From Thermosipho sp. (in: thermotogales) (GTDB taxonomy: Bacteria > Thermotogota > Thermotogae > Thermotogales > Fervidobacteriaceae): 64,000 nt of DNA. Shown here in pieces: positions 20,132-28,529 of the stretch (position 1 is its first letter; the number at the start of each line of letters is the position of its first letter). The stretch lies in contig JASKLO010000005.1 of NCBI GenBank assembly GCA_030153605.1, positions 18,129 through 82,128 on the forward strand, written 5' to 3'. The notes below the pieces were generated by a model. That model did not search any database, was not told the origin of the DNA, and saw nothing but the letters and a program-made list of their open reading frames with translations. A program made the position numbers and the translations under genes.

Positions 20132-21472
20132 TTAACCTCTGAGATAAATAAGATAGAGAGCAAAGAGGATTGCTAAAATCCAATTAAACCAATGTACATC
20201 TTTAGCTTTACCACTGAATGTTTTTACTATAGGATATACTATTAAACCAAGGGCAATACCATTTGCAATAGAGTAAGTTAAAGGCATGATAATCATTGTT
20301 ACAAATGCTGGAAGTGCTTCTGTAATATCATCCCAGTTAACTAATTTTAATCCTTTTAACATTAATGCGCCAACAAAAATTAGAGCAGGAGCAGTGGCCG
20401 CTGCTGGAATTGTAAGACCAAGTGGTGCAAAGAAAAGCATGAGAATCATTAAAACAGCAACAGTAACAGCAGTGAGACCTGTTCTTCCACCTTCTGCAAT
20501 TCCAGTACTGCTTTCAATATATGTTGTAACAGTTGAAGTACCAAAAAGAGCACCTACTGATGTACCTACAGCGTCAGCAAGATATGCCCTATTAGCTCTT
20601 GGAAATTCTCCGTCTTTAATAAATCCGGCACTTTCAGCAAGTCCGGTAAGTGTACCAAGAGTATCAAAGAAATCAACAAAGAAGAAAGTGAAAACTACAA
20701 CCCAAAAAGTTCCTGAAGCTAAGTCGGCCCAGGAAAATTTTTCGAAAAGCTTTAAGAATGTTGGAGAAATATCAGGTACTTTTCCAATTATTCCCTGATA
20801 TTTAGTTACATCAAATATTGGAAGAGCACCTATAAATGTGGACAATAAAATACCAATTAGTATAGAGCCAGGAACTTTTAAAGCAAATAATATAGCAATT
20901 ATGAAGAATCCAATAATAGCAACAAGCGCTGTAGGAGATGTTAGATCACCAAGTGTTACAAAAGTTGCAGGATCGCTTACTACTATACCAGCACTTTTTA
21001 GACCAATGAAGGCAATAAATAAACCTATACCGGCACTTGTAGCAAGTTTAATACTTGAAGGTACTGCCTTTACTACAAAACCTCTAACACCTGTTAAGGT
21101 TAATAATATAAATATTAAACCTTCAACAAAAACTGCCGCAAGTGCTACTCTCCAGTCAATTCCCAACTTTAAACAAACCGTAAAAGCAAAATAAGCGTTT
21201 AAACCCATTCCAGGAGCTAATGCAAACGGATAATTTGCCCAAAGCCCCATAATGAGCGTAGCTGTAGCAGCACCTAAGATAGTTGCTACCATGAATGCAC
21301 CATAGAATTGTGCATATAGATCGCTACCTGGTGTAGCGCCTGGTATAACATTGATTAAAATGCTTGGATTGACGAAGATGATGTAAGCCATGGTTAAGAA
21401 AGTGGTAATACCTGCAATAATCTCAGTACGTGCGTTAGTTCCGTTTTCTTTAAATTTGAAAAACTTTTCCAC
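20132..21472 (-). CDS. NCS2-family purine (guanine/hypoxanthine or adenine) permease, AzgA/PbuG type
   Basis: A 446-residue transporter with about 12-14 membrane segments. It begins with FKENGTNARTEIIAGITTFLTMAYII, a hallmark of the AzgA-like branch of NCS2 permeases, and contains ALAPGMGLNAYFAF, FFFVDFFDTLGTLTG and YIESSTGIAEGGRTGL. It imports nucleobases with protons. It lies 33 bases after a 66-codon gene of unknown function. There is no room for a purine riboswitch, so it is probably read from the upstream metal-uptake/ribF cluster. Substrate choice among guanine, hypoxanthine and adenine is not resolved. Confidence 0.92.
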   Translation of the reverse strand: MEKFFKFKENGTNARTEIIAGITTFLTMAYIIFVNPSILINVIPGATPGSDLYAQFYGAFMVATILGAATATLIMGLWANYPFALAPGMGLNAYFAFTVCLKLGIDWRVALAAVFVEGLIFILLTLTGVRGFVVKAVPSSIKLATSAGIGLFIAFIGLKSAGIVVSDPATFVTLGDLTSPTALVAIIGFFIIAILFALKVPGSILIGILLSTFIGALPIFDVTKYQGIIGKVPDISPTFLKLFEKFSWADLASGTFWVVVFTFFFVDFFDTLGTLTGLAESAGFIKDGEFPRANRAYLADAVGTSVGALFGTSTVTTYIESSTGIAEGGRTGLTAVTVAVLMILMLFFAPLGLTIPAAATAPALIFVGALMLKGLKLVNWDDITEALPAFVTMIIMPLTYSIANGIALGLIVYPIVKTFSGKAKDVHWFNWILAILFALYLIYLRG

Positions 21473-21505
21473 CTAGACCCCTCCCCTCATGAGAATTTGG
21501 AAATT

Positions 21506-21706
21506 TTATTTAATTTGAATTTTTGTTTTACGTGTAAATTCTACTAGAACCCCCTCAACAATAATATTGTCTATATCCATATGTTCAACGAATTCAACTA
21601 TCATTTCTTCAAGCTCCTTCTTTTCTTTATTTAATTCTTTAATTGTTTCTTTAACCCTTAAATATCTTTTTAATAATTCTTCTAGTGTATTTCTTCCTTC
21701 ATCCAT
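21506..21706 (-). CDS. Small coiled-coil protein of unknown function
   Basis: A 66-residue, highly charged protein. Residues 8-45 form a probable coiled coil (LLKRYLRVKETIKELNKEKKELEEMI), followed by a short beta-like C-terminus (IIVEGVLVEFTRKTKIQI). I do not recognise the family. It starts 3 bases after the stop of the aminotransferase gene. The spacing and codon use look genuine. It lies between a DegT aminotransferase and a purine permease, neither of which suggests a role. Confidence 0.65.
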   Translation of the reverse strand: MDEGRNTLEELLKRYLRVKETIKELNKEKKELEEMIVEFVEHMDIDNIIVEGVLVEFTRKTKIQIK

Positions 21707-21709
21707 GTT

Positions 21710-22846
21710 TTAAACCTCCGATCCTCTTTTAATTTCGAAAACAATTTTTTCAATTTCTTCTTCAGTTAATTCAGGAAAAATTGGTAAAGCAAGAGTAGTT
21801 TGAGATAATTTTTCAGAAATTGGAAGATCTCCTTTTTTGTATCCGAGATTTTTAAAACACTTTTGTAAATGTAATGGTACAGGATAATATATACTTGTTC
21901 CTATTCCTTCTTTATTCAAATGCTCTTTCACCTTTTCTCTTATTTTATTATTTTCAAACTCTACTACATATTGATGAAAAACGTGGTATTTAAAAGATTT
22001 TTTTAAAATTCTAGGATATTTAATGGATAATTTCCAATTTTCGAAATATTTAGCATATATTGAAGCTATATTTATTCTTTTTTCAGTCCACTTATCCAAG
22101 TATTTAAACTTCACATTTAGAATTGCAGCGTGTATTTCGTCTAATCTAGAATTATATCCTACTACATCATGAAAATATTTTTTCTTTGCACCATGTACTC
22201 TTAGCATTTTGGAATTTTCATATATTTTTTCATCGTTTGTTACTATCATCCCACCATCACCGTAAGTTCCAAGATTTTTAGTTGGGAAAAAAGAAAATAT
22301 TGCCGCATCTCCCACACTACCACTTTTTCTTATTTCACCATTTACAATTCCCTCTGAGCCGATTGATTGTGCACAATCTTCAAGTATTTTAATGCCATAT
22401 TTTTCTTTTAAAAATAAAAGGTCTTCCAAGTTAACTGTTTGACCAAACAAATGGACTGGTATAATTCCAAATATTTTTTCTTTTTTTAAGACCTTTTCAA
22501 CCTGGTTTAGATCAATATTATATGTTTCTTTGTCAACATCTACAAAAATTGGGACACCATTGTTTCTAACAATAGCAGAGGCAGTTGCAAAAAAAGTATA
22601 TGGAGTTGTAATAACTTTATCTCCTGATTTAATTCCCATAGCTCTTAAAGCTATTACTAGGGCATCACTACCATTTGCAACACCTATCCCATGCTTTACG
22701 CCAATAAAATTCGCGATATTTTTTTCTAATTTTTTTACCTCTTCCCCTAAAATTACTCTTCCACTTTCTATAACTTTATTAATTGCGCTCAAGATTTCTT
22801 CTTTTATTTCTTTATATTGCTTTGTAGAATCAAATAAAGGAATCAT
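21710..22846 (-). CDS. DegT/DnrJ/EryC1/StrS-family sugar aminotransferase
   Basis: PLP-dependent aminotransferase that aminates a keto group on a nucleotide-activated sugar, as used in surface polysaccharide synthesis. Family motifs are GVANGSDALVIALRA (PLP phosphate site), EDCAQSIGS and FSFFPTKNLGTYGDGG with the Schiff-base Lys, plus SRLDEIHAAIL. The ORF track uses a TTG five codons too early. ATG 22846 sits seven bases after GGGAGG and overlaps the nth stop by ATGA, so translation is coupled. The length of 378 residues is normal. No other sugar-nucleotide genes adjoin it; galE lies 16 kb away. Confidence 0.93.
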   Translation of the reverse strand: MIPLFDSTKQYKEIKEEILSAINKVIESGRVILGEEVKKLEKNIANFIGVKHGIGVANGSDALVIALRAMGIKSGDKVITTPYTFFATASAIVRNNGVPIFVDVDKETYNIDLNQVEKVLKKEKIFGIIPVHLFGQTVNLEDLLFLKEKYGIKILEDCAQSIGSEGIVNGEIRKSGSVGDAAIFSFFPTKNLGTYGDGGMIVTNDEKIYENSKMLRVHGAKKKYFHDVVGYNSRLDEIHAAILNVKFKYLDKWTEKRINIASIYAKYFENWKLSIKYPRILKKSFKYHVFHQYVVEFENNKIREKVKEHLNKEGIGTSIYYPVPLHLQKCFKNLGYKKGDLPISEKLSQTTLALPIFPELTEEEIEKIVFEIKRGSEV

Positions 22847-23454
22847 CTTTTTCCCTCCCAATTACAGAAATTTTTTATTGGACAGTTTTTACAATCGGGT
22901 TTAATAGGTTTGCAAATTTTTTTGCCAAATTCAACCATAGAACCATTTAACGGTCCCCATAATTCTTTAGGAATTAGTTTCATTAATTCAAATTCTGTTT
23001 CTTCTGGTGATTTGGTTTTAACCCATCCAAGTCTGTTTGATATTCTATGAACGTGTGTATCAACTGCAAGAGAAGGAATGCCAAAAGATACATACAAAAC
23101 AATATTAGCAGTTTTTCTTCCTACCCCTGGCAAATTTAAAAGTTCGTTCAACGAAGCTGGTACTTTATCTTTATATTTTTCATGTATAATTTTTGCAATT
23201 TCTATAATGCGTTTAGACTTTTGCTTATATAGACCGGCAGGCTTTATCAATTCATACAATTCCTCTGGTTTTGCTTTAGAAAGTTCAGAGGGATTTTTGA
23301 ATTTTTCAAAAAGGTTTTTGGTAGCGATTTCAGTATTTTCATCTCTACTTCTTTGACTTAGAATAGTTGAAATTAAAACATAAAAGGGATCTTTGTTAGA
23401 ATGATCCCTTGGAAACTTTTGAATTATTATTCTTGCTACTTTTTCAATGTTCAT
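22843..23454 (-). CDS. nth: Endonuclease III (DNA glycosylase/AP lyase)
   Basis: Removes oxidised pyrimidines and cuts the abasic site. A helix-hairpin-helix LPGVGRKTANIVL holds the catalytic Lys, and VDTHVHRISNRLG supplies the catalytic Asp. The C-terminal [4Fe-4S] motif is Cys-X6-Cys-X2-Cys-X5-Cys (CKPIKPDCKNCPIKNFC). At 203 residues it is compact and complete. It overlaps ribF upstream by 11 bases and the aminotransferase downstream by four, in one operon. Confidence 0.96.
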   Translation of the reverse strand: MNIEKVARIIIQKFPRDHSNKDPFYVLISTILSQRSRDENTEIATKNLFEKFKNPSELSKAKPEELYELIKPAGLYKQKSKRIIEIAKIIHEKYKDKVPASLNELLNLPGVGRKTANIVLYVSFGIPSLAVDTHVHRISNRLGWVKTKSPEETEFELMKLIPKELWGPLNGSMVEFGKKICKPIKPDCKNCPIKNFCNWEGKR

Positions 23455-24313
23455 ATTTTTCCTCCAGCAATTTTCTTGCTATTATTACATCATTTTTCAT
23501 TTGTTCAATAAGTTCTTCTTTAGATTCAAATTTTTTTTCTTCCCGCATATAAGTTAAAAGTTCAGCATGTATATGTTTATTGTAAAGATTCCCTTCAAAG
23601 TCTAAAATATAAACTTCATACTTAACTTTTTTAGTATTTTCAACGGTTGGCCTCAAACCTATATTCATTAATCCATATTTGATTTCTGGAACATAAACCC
23701 TACAAAGGTATACGCCATTTTTCGGTTCAACAAGATTTTTATCCCTTCTAATATTTGCGGTTGGGAAACCTAATGTTCTTCCAATTTGTTTATCTTTATA
23801 AACTTTCCCATGAATTGAGTATGGTCTTCCCAATAATTCATTAGCTTTTTCAATTTCACCGTTTTTTATTAATTTTCTAATTAATGTACTACTAATTCTT
23901 TCTCCATTAGCTTTAATGTCTTTAACTATTCTAAGCTCTATGTTTTCGCTTTTGCAAAAATTCTTCAAAGTTTCTATATTACCAGATGCATTTTTTCCAA
24001 ACCTGAAGTCTTCACCGACAACTATTGCTTTAGTATCTTTAGCTATAAATTTAAAAAATTCTTCAGCTGTAATTTCTTTAATTTTTAGAAGATCTAAAGT
24101 GTAAACAGTTCCGTACATTTCTAAAAGGCTTAATCTTTCTTCTAGTGTAATTAAAAGACCATCAAATTTTCCAAGATAGTATTCCATAGGAAAAATTATA
24201 GTAAAAATTTCAGGACTACTATTATATTTGTGAGCTAATTTTTTGAGTTCTTCAAGAATTTGGATGTGTCCCCTATGAACGCCGTCAAATACACCAATTG
24301 TTACAACTCTCAA
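23444..24313 (-). CDS. ribF: Bifunctional riboflavin kinase/FAD synthetase
   Basis: Makes FMN from riboflavin and FAD from FMN. The N-terminal adenylyltransferase half has the HxGH-type motif GVFDGVHRGH and the late motif SSTLIRKLI. The C-terminal kinase half has GKVYKDKQIGRTLGFPTANI with the PTAN signature, then NGVYLCRVYV. The length of 289 residues is normal for the family. The start is TTG 24313 after GAGGTGAT. It follows the metal permease gene by 29 bases and overlaps nth. FAD and FMN would serve TrxB, MnmG and the NQR-like complex in this window. Confidence 0.96.
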   Translation of the reverse strand: MRVVTIGVFDGVHRGHIQILEELKKLAHKYNSSPEIFTIIFPMEYYLGKFDGLLITLEERLSLLEMYGTVYTLDLLKIKEITAEEFFKFIAKDTKAIVVGEDFRFGKNASGNIETLKNFCKSENIELRIVKDIKANGERISSTLIRKLIKNGEIEKANELLGRPYSIHGKVYKDKQIGRTLGFPTANIRRDKNLVEPKNGVYLCRVYVPEIKYGLMNIGLRPTVENTKKVKYEVYILDFEGNLYNKHIHAELLTYMREEKKFESKEELIEQMKNDVIIARKLLEEKYEH

Positions 24314-24342
24314 TATATCACCTCGTAAAAATTATAACATAT

Positions 24343-25140
24343 TTACTTTTTTATAAAGGAAAAGATTAAGAAAGCAAAAAAGGAGGCTAATACAATTGTG
24401 GGTCCTGGCGAAACGTCTAGATAATATGAAAGTAAAAAACCAATAGAAGCGATTATGAGATTATAGATTATAGCAAGAATAAAAACTGAGAAAAATGATC
24501 TGGACAATTTTTTTGCAAAAAGTCCGGGAATTATCAATAAAGCACCTAACAAGATGATTCCAGATATTTTTACAATACTTACAACAGAAACTGAAATTAA
24601 AATCAAAAGAATTGTTCTAACTAGTTTTGTATTAACACCATAAAATTCAGCCATTTCCTCATCTGCCAAGAAAAATAAAATTTCATAACGGAAAAGATAA
24701 ATTAAAAAAGCCATGGAAAAAATAACAAATATAAGAAACCAAACATCAGATAAGTTAACAAGCAAAATATCTCCAAACAGATAACTGGTGATATCTTGAA
24801 CATAAGTAGAACTTTTAGATAGAATAATTACACCAATGGACATGAAAACGGGAAGTAACATTCCAATAGCACTATTTTCATTTATTTTGTTTCTGTTTGA
24901 GAAAAAACTGATCAATAAAGAAAACAAAATGGCTGTTATAATTGAAATAAATCTATAATCAATATTTAGAAATAAACCTATTGCTAAACCAGCAAAAGCA
25001 GCATGAGCTGTACCGTCTCCAATAAATTCCATTTTTTTATAAACAATTATAGGAGAAATAATAGCGGCTGCAATACCAGATAATAAACTTGCAAAAAAGG
25101 CAATTCTCAGAAAATCATATTGAAAAATTTCATTCACCAT
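24343..25140 (-). CDS. znuB: Zinc/manganese ABC importer, permease (ABC-3 family)
   Basis: Inner-membrane subunit with about eight segments and the ABC-3 signature MEFIGDGTAHAAFAGLAIG (residues 41-59). It imports Zn2+ or Mn2+ with the adjacent ATPase and binding protein. The ORF track start is six codons early. ATG 25140, seven bases after AAGGAG, overlaps the 3' end of the ATPase gene, as usual for coupled subunits. The symbol is by family; Zn versus Mn is not proven. Confidence 0.9.
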   Translation of the reverse strand: MVNEIFQYDFLRIAFFASLLSGIAAAIISPIIVYKKMEFIGDGTAHAAFAGLAIGLFLNIDYRFISIITAILFSLLISFFSNRNKINENSAIGMLLPVFMSIGVIILSKSSTYVQDITSYLFGDILLVNLSDVWFLIFVIFSMAFLIYLFRYEILFFLADEEMAEFYGVNTKLVRTILLILISVSVVSIVKISGIILLGALLIIPGLFAKKLSRSFFSVFILAIIYNLIIASIGFLLSYYLDVSPGPTIVLASFFAFLIFSFIKK

Positions 25141-25849
25141 TTTTATGCTCCTTTTCATAATGATCTTTAGCTCTTATCCACAAATCAAAATCGGGAAATA
25201 AAATTTTTAATTCGTCAGGATTAATTTTTTCGCTTGGGCCATGACAATGAAGAGTTTTATTTAAACACATTACAGTTTTACATTTTTCAAAAACCATACC
25301 AATATCATGAGAAATCATTATTATTGTTAATTTTCTATCTGATTGAATTTTTTCTAGAAGTTCATAAAATTTTGCTTTTCCCATTTGATCTACCCCGGCC
25401 TCGGGTTCGTCTAGAATCAAAATATCAGGATCGGAAATTAATGCTCTTGCAAGAGATAACCTTTGTAGTTCTCCCCCTGACATGTTTCCAACTAAACTAT
25501 TTTCTCTACCAGATAATCCAACAACTTTTAATAATTCGGGTATTTTTTCAATGTTTTTTTGATTTTTATAAGTTCCCATTAAAACAAATTGATAAGCTTT
25601 AATTGGTACTTCTCTATTAATAGATTGAAATTGTGGAACATATCCGATTGTACCTTTAACATTTATTTTACCTTCAAAATCTGTTATTTTTCCAATTAGG
25701 ATTTTTACAAGAGTTGATTTTCCTGCACCATTTGGTCCAATTATTCCTACAAAATCTCCTTCGGGAATTTTAAAATTTATGTTTTTCAAAATCACCGTAT
25801 CGTTGATTTTGTAGCTTAGATTTTCTACAATAATGACGTAATTATTCAT
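25130..25849 (-). CDS. znuC: Zinc/manganese ABC importer, ATP-binding protein
   Basis: ABC ATPase of 239 residues with Walker A GPNGAGKST, signature MSGGELQRLSLARAL, Walker B ILILDEPEAGVD and the switch His in MISHDIG. GYVPQFQ marks the metal-importer Q-loop. The start overlaps the binding-protein gene by eight bases. It is the motor of the importer encoded with its neighbours. Confidence 0.93.
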   Translation of the reverse strand: MNNYVIIVENLSYKINDTVILKNINFKIPEGDFVGIIGPNGAGKSTLVKILIGKITDFEGKINVKGTIGYVPQFQSINREVPIKAYQFVLMGTYKNQKNIEKIPELLKVVGLSGRENSLVGNMSGGELQRLSLARALISDPDILILDEPEAGVDQMGKAKFYELLEKIQSDRKLTIIMISHDIGMVFEKCKTVMCLNKTLHCHGPSEKINPDELKILFPDFDLWIRAKDHYEKEHKNGE

Positions 25850-26645
25850 TTGAAACCGCCTTTCTTATTTCATTTAAATTTTTGTAGTAAAGTTCCATAA
25901 ATGTTTTTGAGTCAACTCCAAGTGGGTCTAACACAAAATATTTTTTTCCAAGTTCCTTAGAAATAATTTCAATTTCTTTGTTTGGTTGTTGAATTTCAGA
26001 AAAAATAGCTGCAATGTTTTGAGATTTAATAATATTTAAAAGTTCTTTTATACTAGTAGAAGTATTATGCCCTTCTTCTATCCAATAAATTTCAATACCA
26101 AATTCTTTAAAATAATAATAAAAACTTGGATGGTGGACAAGTATTTTTCCATTTATATTTCTTAAAACATCAAAAGATTCAAAAATAAATTTGTCTATTT
26201 CATTAATAATATTCTTAGCGTTTTCTTCAAAAAAATTTTTGTTTGCTGGATCTAAATCAGATAATTTTTGTACAATTGCTGGAATAATATAATATTTTAC
26301 AAAAAATGGATCGAGCCAAAAATGTGGATTTTCATGTTCAATTAAAATTTTAGGAATAGAATTTGAAATATAGAAAACATTATTATTGTTAAATTTATCT
26401 AAATAAGGTTCTAAATAACCATTTGCAATAATTAAGTCAGCAGAGTTTAGTAGTTTTACATCACTAACTTTTAAAGAATATATATGCGGATTAACACCAG
26501 GTTTCAATAATAAACTGACCTCGGCTTTATCCGCGACTAGTTCCTTAACAAGCAGATAATAGGGATTTATAGTACAAACAATATTTAAAGAGAAAATTGT
26601 TGAAACTAAAAAGGAAATAAAAAGTATAATAGATAATTTTTTCAC
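25842..26645 (-). CDS. znuA: Zinc/manganese ABC importer, periplasmic binding protein (cluster A-I)
   Basis: A 267-residue solute-binding protein with signal peptide MKKLSIILFISFLVSTIFS and no lipobox Cys. Metal ligands are likely His in VNPHIYSL, His in ENPHFWLDP, His in LVHHPSF and a C-terminal acid near VLDPLG. The His-rich loop of many ZnuA proteins is absent, so manganese cannot be excluded. The start overlaps the Fur-family regulator stop by ATGA. Confidence 0.9.
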   Translation of the reverse strand: MKKLSIILFISFLVSTIFSLNIVCTINPYYLLVKELVADKAEVSLLLKPGVNPHIYSLKVSDVKLLNSADLIIANGYLEPYLDKFNNNNVFYISNSIPKILIEHENPHFWLDPFFVKYYIIPAIVQKLSDLDPANKNFFEENAKNIINEIDKFIFESFDVLRNINGKILVHHPSFYYYFKEFGIEIYWIEEGHNTSTSIKELLNIIKSQNIAAIFSEIQQPNKEIEIISKELGKKYFVLDPLGVDSKTFMELYYKNLNEIRKAVSNE

Positions 26646-27019
26646 TTCTTTTCATCCTCCTTACAATTTTTGCACAAACCTTTAAAGTAAAAAACATGAT
26701 CAGTTATTTTGAAATTAAAGTTTTTATTGATAAATTCTTCAAGTTGTGTAGCTATACATTTGTTGAAAACTTCAATTTCACCACATTTTATACAATATAA
26801 AAAGTGATAATGTTTCTTATTTGAATAGAAATACTTTTGACCAGTATCGAATGAAACTGATTTAATAAGATTTTTATTTTCTAAAAATTTCAAAGCTCTA
26901 TATACAGTTGAAAAATTTGGCTTAAAATTGTTTTTCATATAGATTTCATCAGCAGTTAAGGGTTTTTCGCTTTCTTCAATTGTTTTTAGAATTTTTTCAC
27001 GCCATTTAGTAAGTACCAT
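26642..27019 (-). CDS. Fur-family metal regulator, probably Zur-like
   Basis: Winged-helix repressor of about 125 residues. The DNA-recognition helix is in NFSTVYRALKFL. The metal-sensing stretch KKHYHFLYC and two CXXC pairs (CIKC and CKNC), which form the structural zinc site, are present. The ORF track start is 22 codons early and would run through the operator. ATG 27019 follows GAGGTGA. The gene leads the znuACB operon and a perfect Fur-type palindrome sits between its promoter and start, so it probably represses itself and the importer when metal is plentiful. Zur is favoured by context; Mur or PerR remain possible. Confidence 0.9.
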   Translation of the reverse strand: MVLTKWREKILKTIEESEKPLTADEIYMKNNFKPNFSTVYRALKFLENKNLIKSVSFDTGQKYFYSNKKHYHFLYCIKCGEIEVFNKCIATQLEEFINKNFNFKITDHVFYFKGLCKNCKEDEKK

Positions 27020-27033
27020 TAATTTCACCTCGT

Positions 27034-27052
27034 AATGCAAATGATTTGCATT
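27034..27052. promoter_or_regulatory. Fur/Zur-type operator
   Basis: AATGCAAATGATTTGCATT is a perfect 9-1-9 inverted repeat of the Fur-family box shape. It lies just after the -10 of the regulator promoter and 15 bases before its ATG. Confidence 0.85.
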
Positions 27053-27056
27053 TTCA

Positions 27057-27085
27057 ATTGTATCAATTTTTAACAAAAAAATCAA
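27057..27085 (-). promoter_or_regulatory. Promoter of the Fur-znuACB operon
   Basis: On the minus strand TTGATT, 17 bases, TACAAT. The predicted start lies within the adjoining 19-bp palindrome, so a bound repressor would block it. Confidence 0.75.
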
Positions 27086-27090
27086 GCTTT

Positions 27091-27120
27091 TTGCATATTA
27101 AGGCCTATTTATGATATAAT
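27091..27120 (+). promoter_or_regulatory. Promoter of the yjbQ operon
   Basis: TTGCAT, 18 bases, TATAAT, divergent from the metal regulator promoter; the -35 hexamers are only about five bases apart. Confidence 0.75.
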
Positions 27121-27142
27121 AAAATTCGCTAGGGGGGGTTAT

Positions 27143-27541
27143 ATGCTTTTTTCCTTTGAATTAAGCACAAAAAATAGAAATGCTTTAGTAGACATTACCA
27201 GCACTGTTAAGCATTTTGTTGAAAAATCAGGTGTGGTTTCTGGCGTTTGCATAGTATATGTACCTCACACTACTGCCGGAGTAACAATTAATGAAAATGC
27301 AGATCCTTCCGTAAAATTTGATATTGAAAATACCCTTTCTAAAATAGTTCCTCCAGACTTAAATTATTCTCATGCTGAAGGAAATTCTGATTCTCATGTA
27401 AAATCCACTTTAGTTTCTCCATCAATTTCATTGATTATTGACAATGGAAAACTTCTTCTTGGAACATGGCAGGGTATTTACTTTTGTGAATTTGATGGTC
27501 CAAGAAGAAGGAAAGTTTATGTAAAGATAATGAAGGATTAG
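27143..27541 (+). CDS. YjbQ/UPF0047 family protein
   Basis: Small 132-residue protein of the widely conserved YjbQ family. It shows the family motifs [31 protein letters not shown] and [15 protein letters not shown], including the conserved His and Asp/Glu residues thought to bind a metal. Some members complement thiamine-phosphate synthase mutants, but the true reaction is unsettled. GGGGGGG lies before ATG 27143. It is followed ten bases later by a P-loop kinase gene. Confidence 0.92.
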   Translation: MLFSFELSTKNRNALVDITSTVKHFVEKSGVVSGVCIVYVPHTTAGVTINENADPSVKFDIENTLSKIVPPDLNYSHAEGNSDSHVKSTLVSPSISLIIDNGKLLLGTWQGIYFCEFDGPRRRKVYVKIMKD

Positions 27542-27551
27542 GGGGGATAAA

Positions 27552-28025
27552 TTGTTGTTTTATATAGTTGGACTACCTGGTTCTGGGAAATCTGCAGTTG
27601 GTAAAATTTTGAAAGAAGATTTTGGGTACGATGTAATTGATTTGGACGATATATTGAAAGTTGAGCATAAAAAAAATTTCAACAGAATTCTTCGGGATAA
27701 TGGTTTTAGTGGCATAAGAGCTTTTGAAGGTAAAATTTTGAAAAGATTTCGAAAGTATAGTGACAAATTTATTGTAACTCTTGGTACTTTGTCAAATTTA
27801 GAATTATTTAATGGTAAAATTATATACATAAAAATACCAAAAGAAAAATATCTTCAGCGTATTGGAAAAATTTCAAAAAAAATTAAGCTAGCTAGAGATA
27901 TATATGAAAGTGTCCATAATACATTTTCTCAAAGAGCTGATTTAGTGATTTCTTCAGAAAATAAGACAAAATTTGAAATAGCAAAGATTATAGATGATTT
28001 CTACAGAAAAATCAAAAATAATTAA
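27552..28025 (+). CDS. Shikimate-kinase-like P-loop protein with altered substrate site
   Basis: A 157-residue P-loop protein with Walker A GLPGSGKS and the shikimate-kinase-like DxD segment VIDLDDIL. GIRAFEGKIL is in the place of the FRxxE motif. The glycine-rich GGG loop that binds shikimate is replaced by VTLGTLSN and the usual lid arginines are weakly conserved. The fold assignment is fair; the substrate is doubtful. It may be a diverged AroK or a kinase of another small molecule. The start is TTG 27552 or 27555 after GGGGGGAT. No other aromatic-pathway genes are near. Confidence 0.7.
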   Translation: MLFYIVGLPGSGKSAVGKILKEDFGYDVIDLDDILKVEHKKNFNRILRDNGFSGIRAFEGKILKRFRKYSDKFIVTLGTLSNLELFNGKIIYIKIPKEKYLQRIGKISKKIKLARDIYESVHNTFSQRADLVISSENKTKFEIAKIIDDFYRKIKNN

Positions 28026-28088
28026 AAAAATCTTATGTTTTCTTCGTTTTTCTATATAAATCTTCAATAAACCTTATAGATACGTGAT

Positions 28089-28118
28089 TTGCAAAAGTTT
28101 TGCCAAAAGTGCTATATT
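28089..28118 (+). promoter_or_regulatory. Candidate promoter of the HU gene
   Basis: TTGCAA, 18 bases, TATATT, 43 bases before ATG 28161. Confidence 0.55.
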
Positions 28119-28160
28119 ATAAACGTATTTGATATTATCTTTTAAGAGGGAGGGAAAAGT

Positions 28161-28439
28161 ATGAGTAAAAAAGAACTTGTGAACATGGTTGCTGAGAAAG
28201 TTCCAGGATTAAAGAAAAAAGACGTTAAAGCTGTTGTTGACGCTGTATTTGAATCCATTTCTGAAGCGCTTTCTAAGGGGGAAAAGGTTCAACTTGTTGG
28301 TTTTGGTACATTTGAAGTAAGAAAAGCAGCTGCAAGAACAGGAGTAAACCCAAGAACAAGACAAAAGATTAAGATTCCTGCAAGAAAAGTTCCCAAATTC
28401 AAACCTGGTAAAGATTTAAAAGAATGCGTAAACAAATAA
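28161..28439 (+). CDS. hup: HU-type DNA-binding protein
   Basis: A 92-residue nucleoid protein that bends and compacts DNA as a dimer. The body VQLVGFGTFEVRKAAARTGVNP and the DNA-clasping arm RTRQKIKIPARKVPKFKPGK are fully conserved, and it is basic throughout, as in thermophilic HU proteins. GAGGGAGG precedes the ATG. It is flanked by its own promoter and a strong terminator, so it is likely an independent, highly expressed unit. Confidence 0.97.
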   Translation: MSKKELVNMVAEKVPGLKKKDVKAVVDAVFESISEALSKGEKVQLVGFGTFEVRKAAARTGVNPRTRQKIKIPARKVPKFKPGKDLKECVNK

Positions 28440-28456
28440 GTTAAGTTGAAAGCGAA

Positions 28457-28489
28457 AAAATGGCTCCGGATTTCCGGAGCCATTTTTAT
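28457..28489 (+). terminator. HU gene terminator
   Basis: Long perfect stem AAAATGGCTCCGG/CCGGAGCCATTTT with an ATTT loop and a T tail, 18 bases after the HU stop codon. Confidence 0.92.
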
Positions 28490-28529
28490 GTGAATAAAAG
28501 AGTTTTAAGTTTGAAAATAGGAGGAAAAA

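Noticed and set aside
20286-20798. 170-codon plus-strand ORF
   Set aside because: Antisense shadow of the purine permease; the composition mirrors membrane codons read backwards.
21473-21505. Possible purine riboswitch before the purine permease
   Set aside because: Only 33 bases separate the permease from the upstream gene; no aptamer fits.
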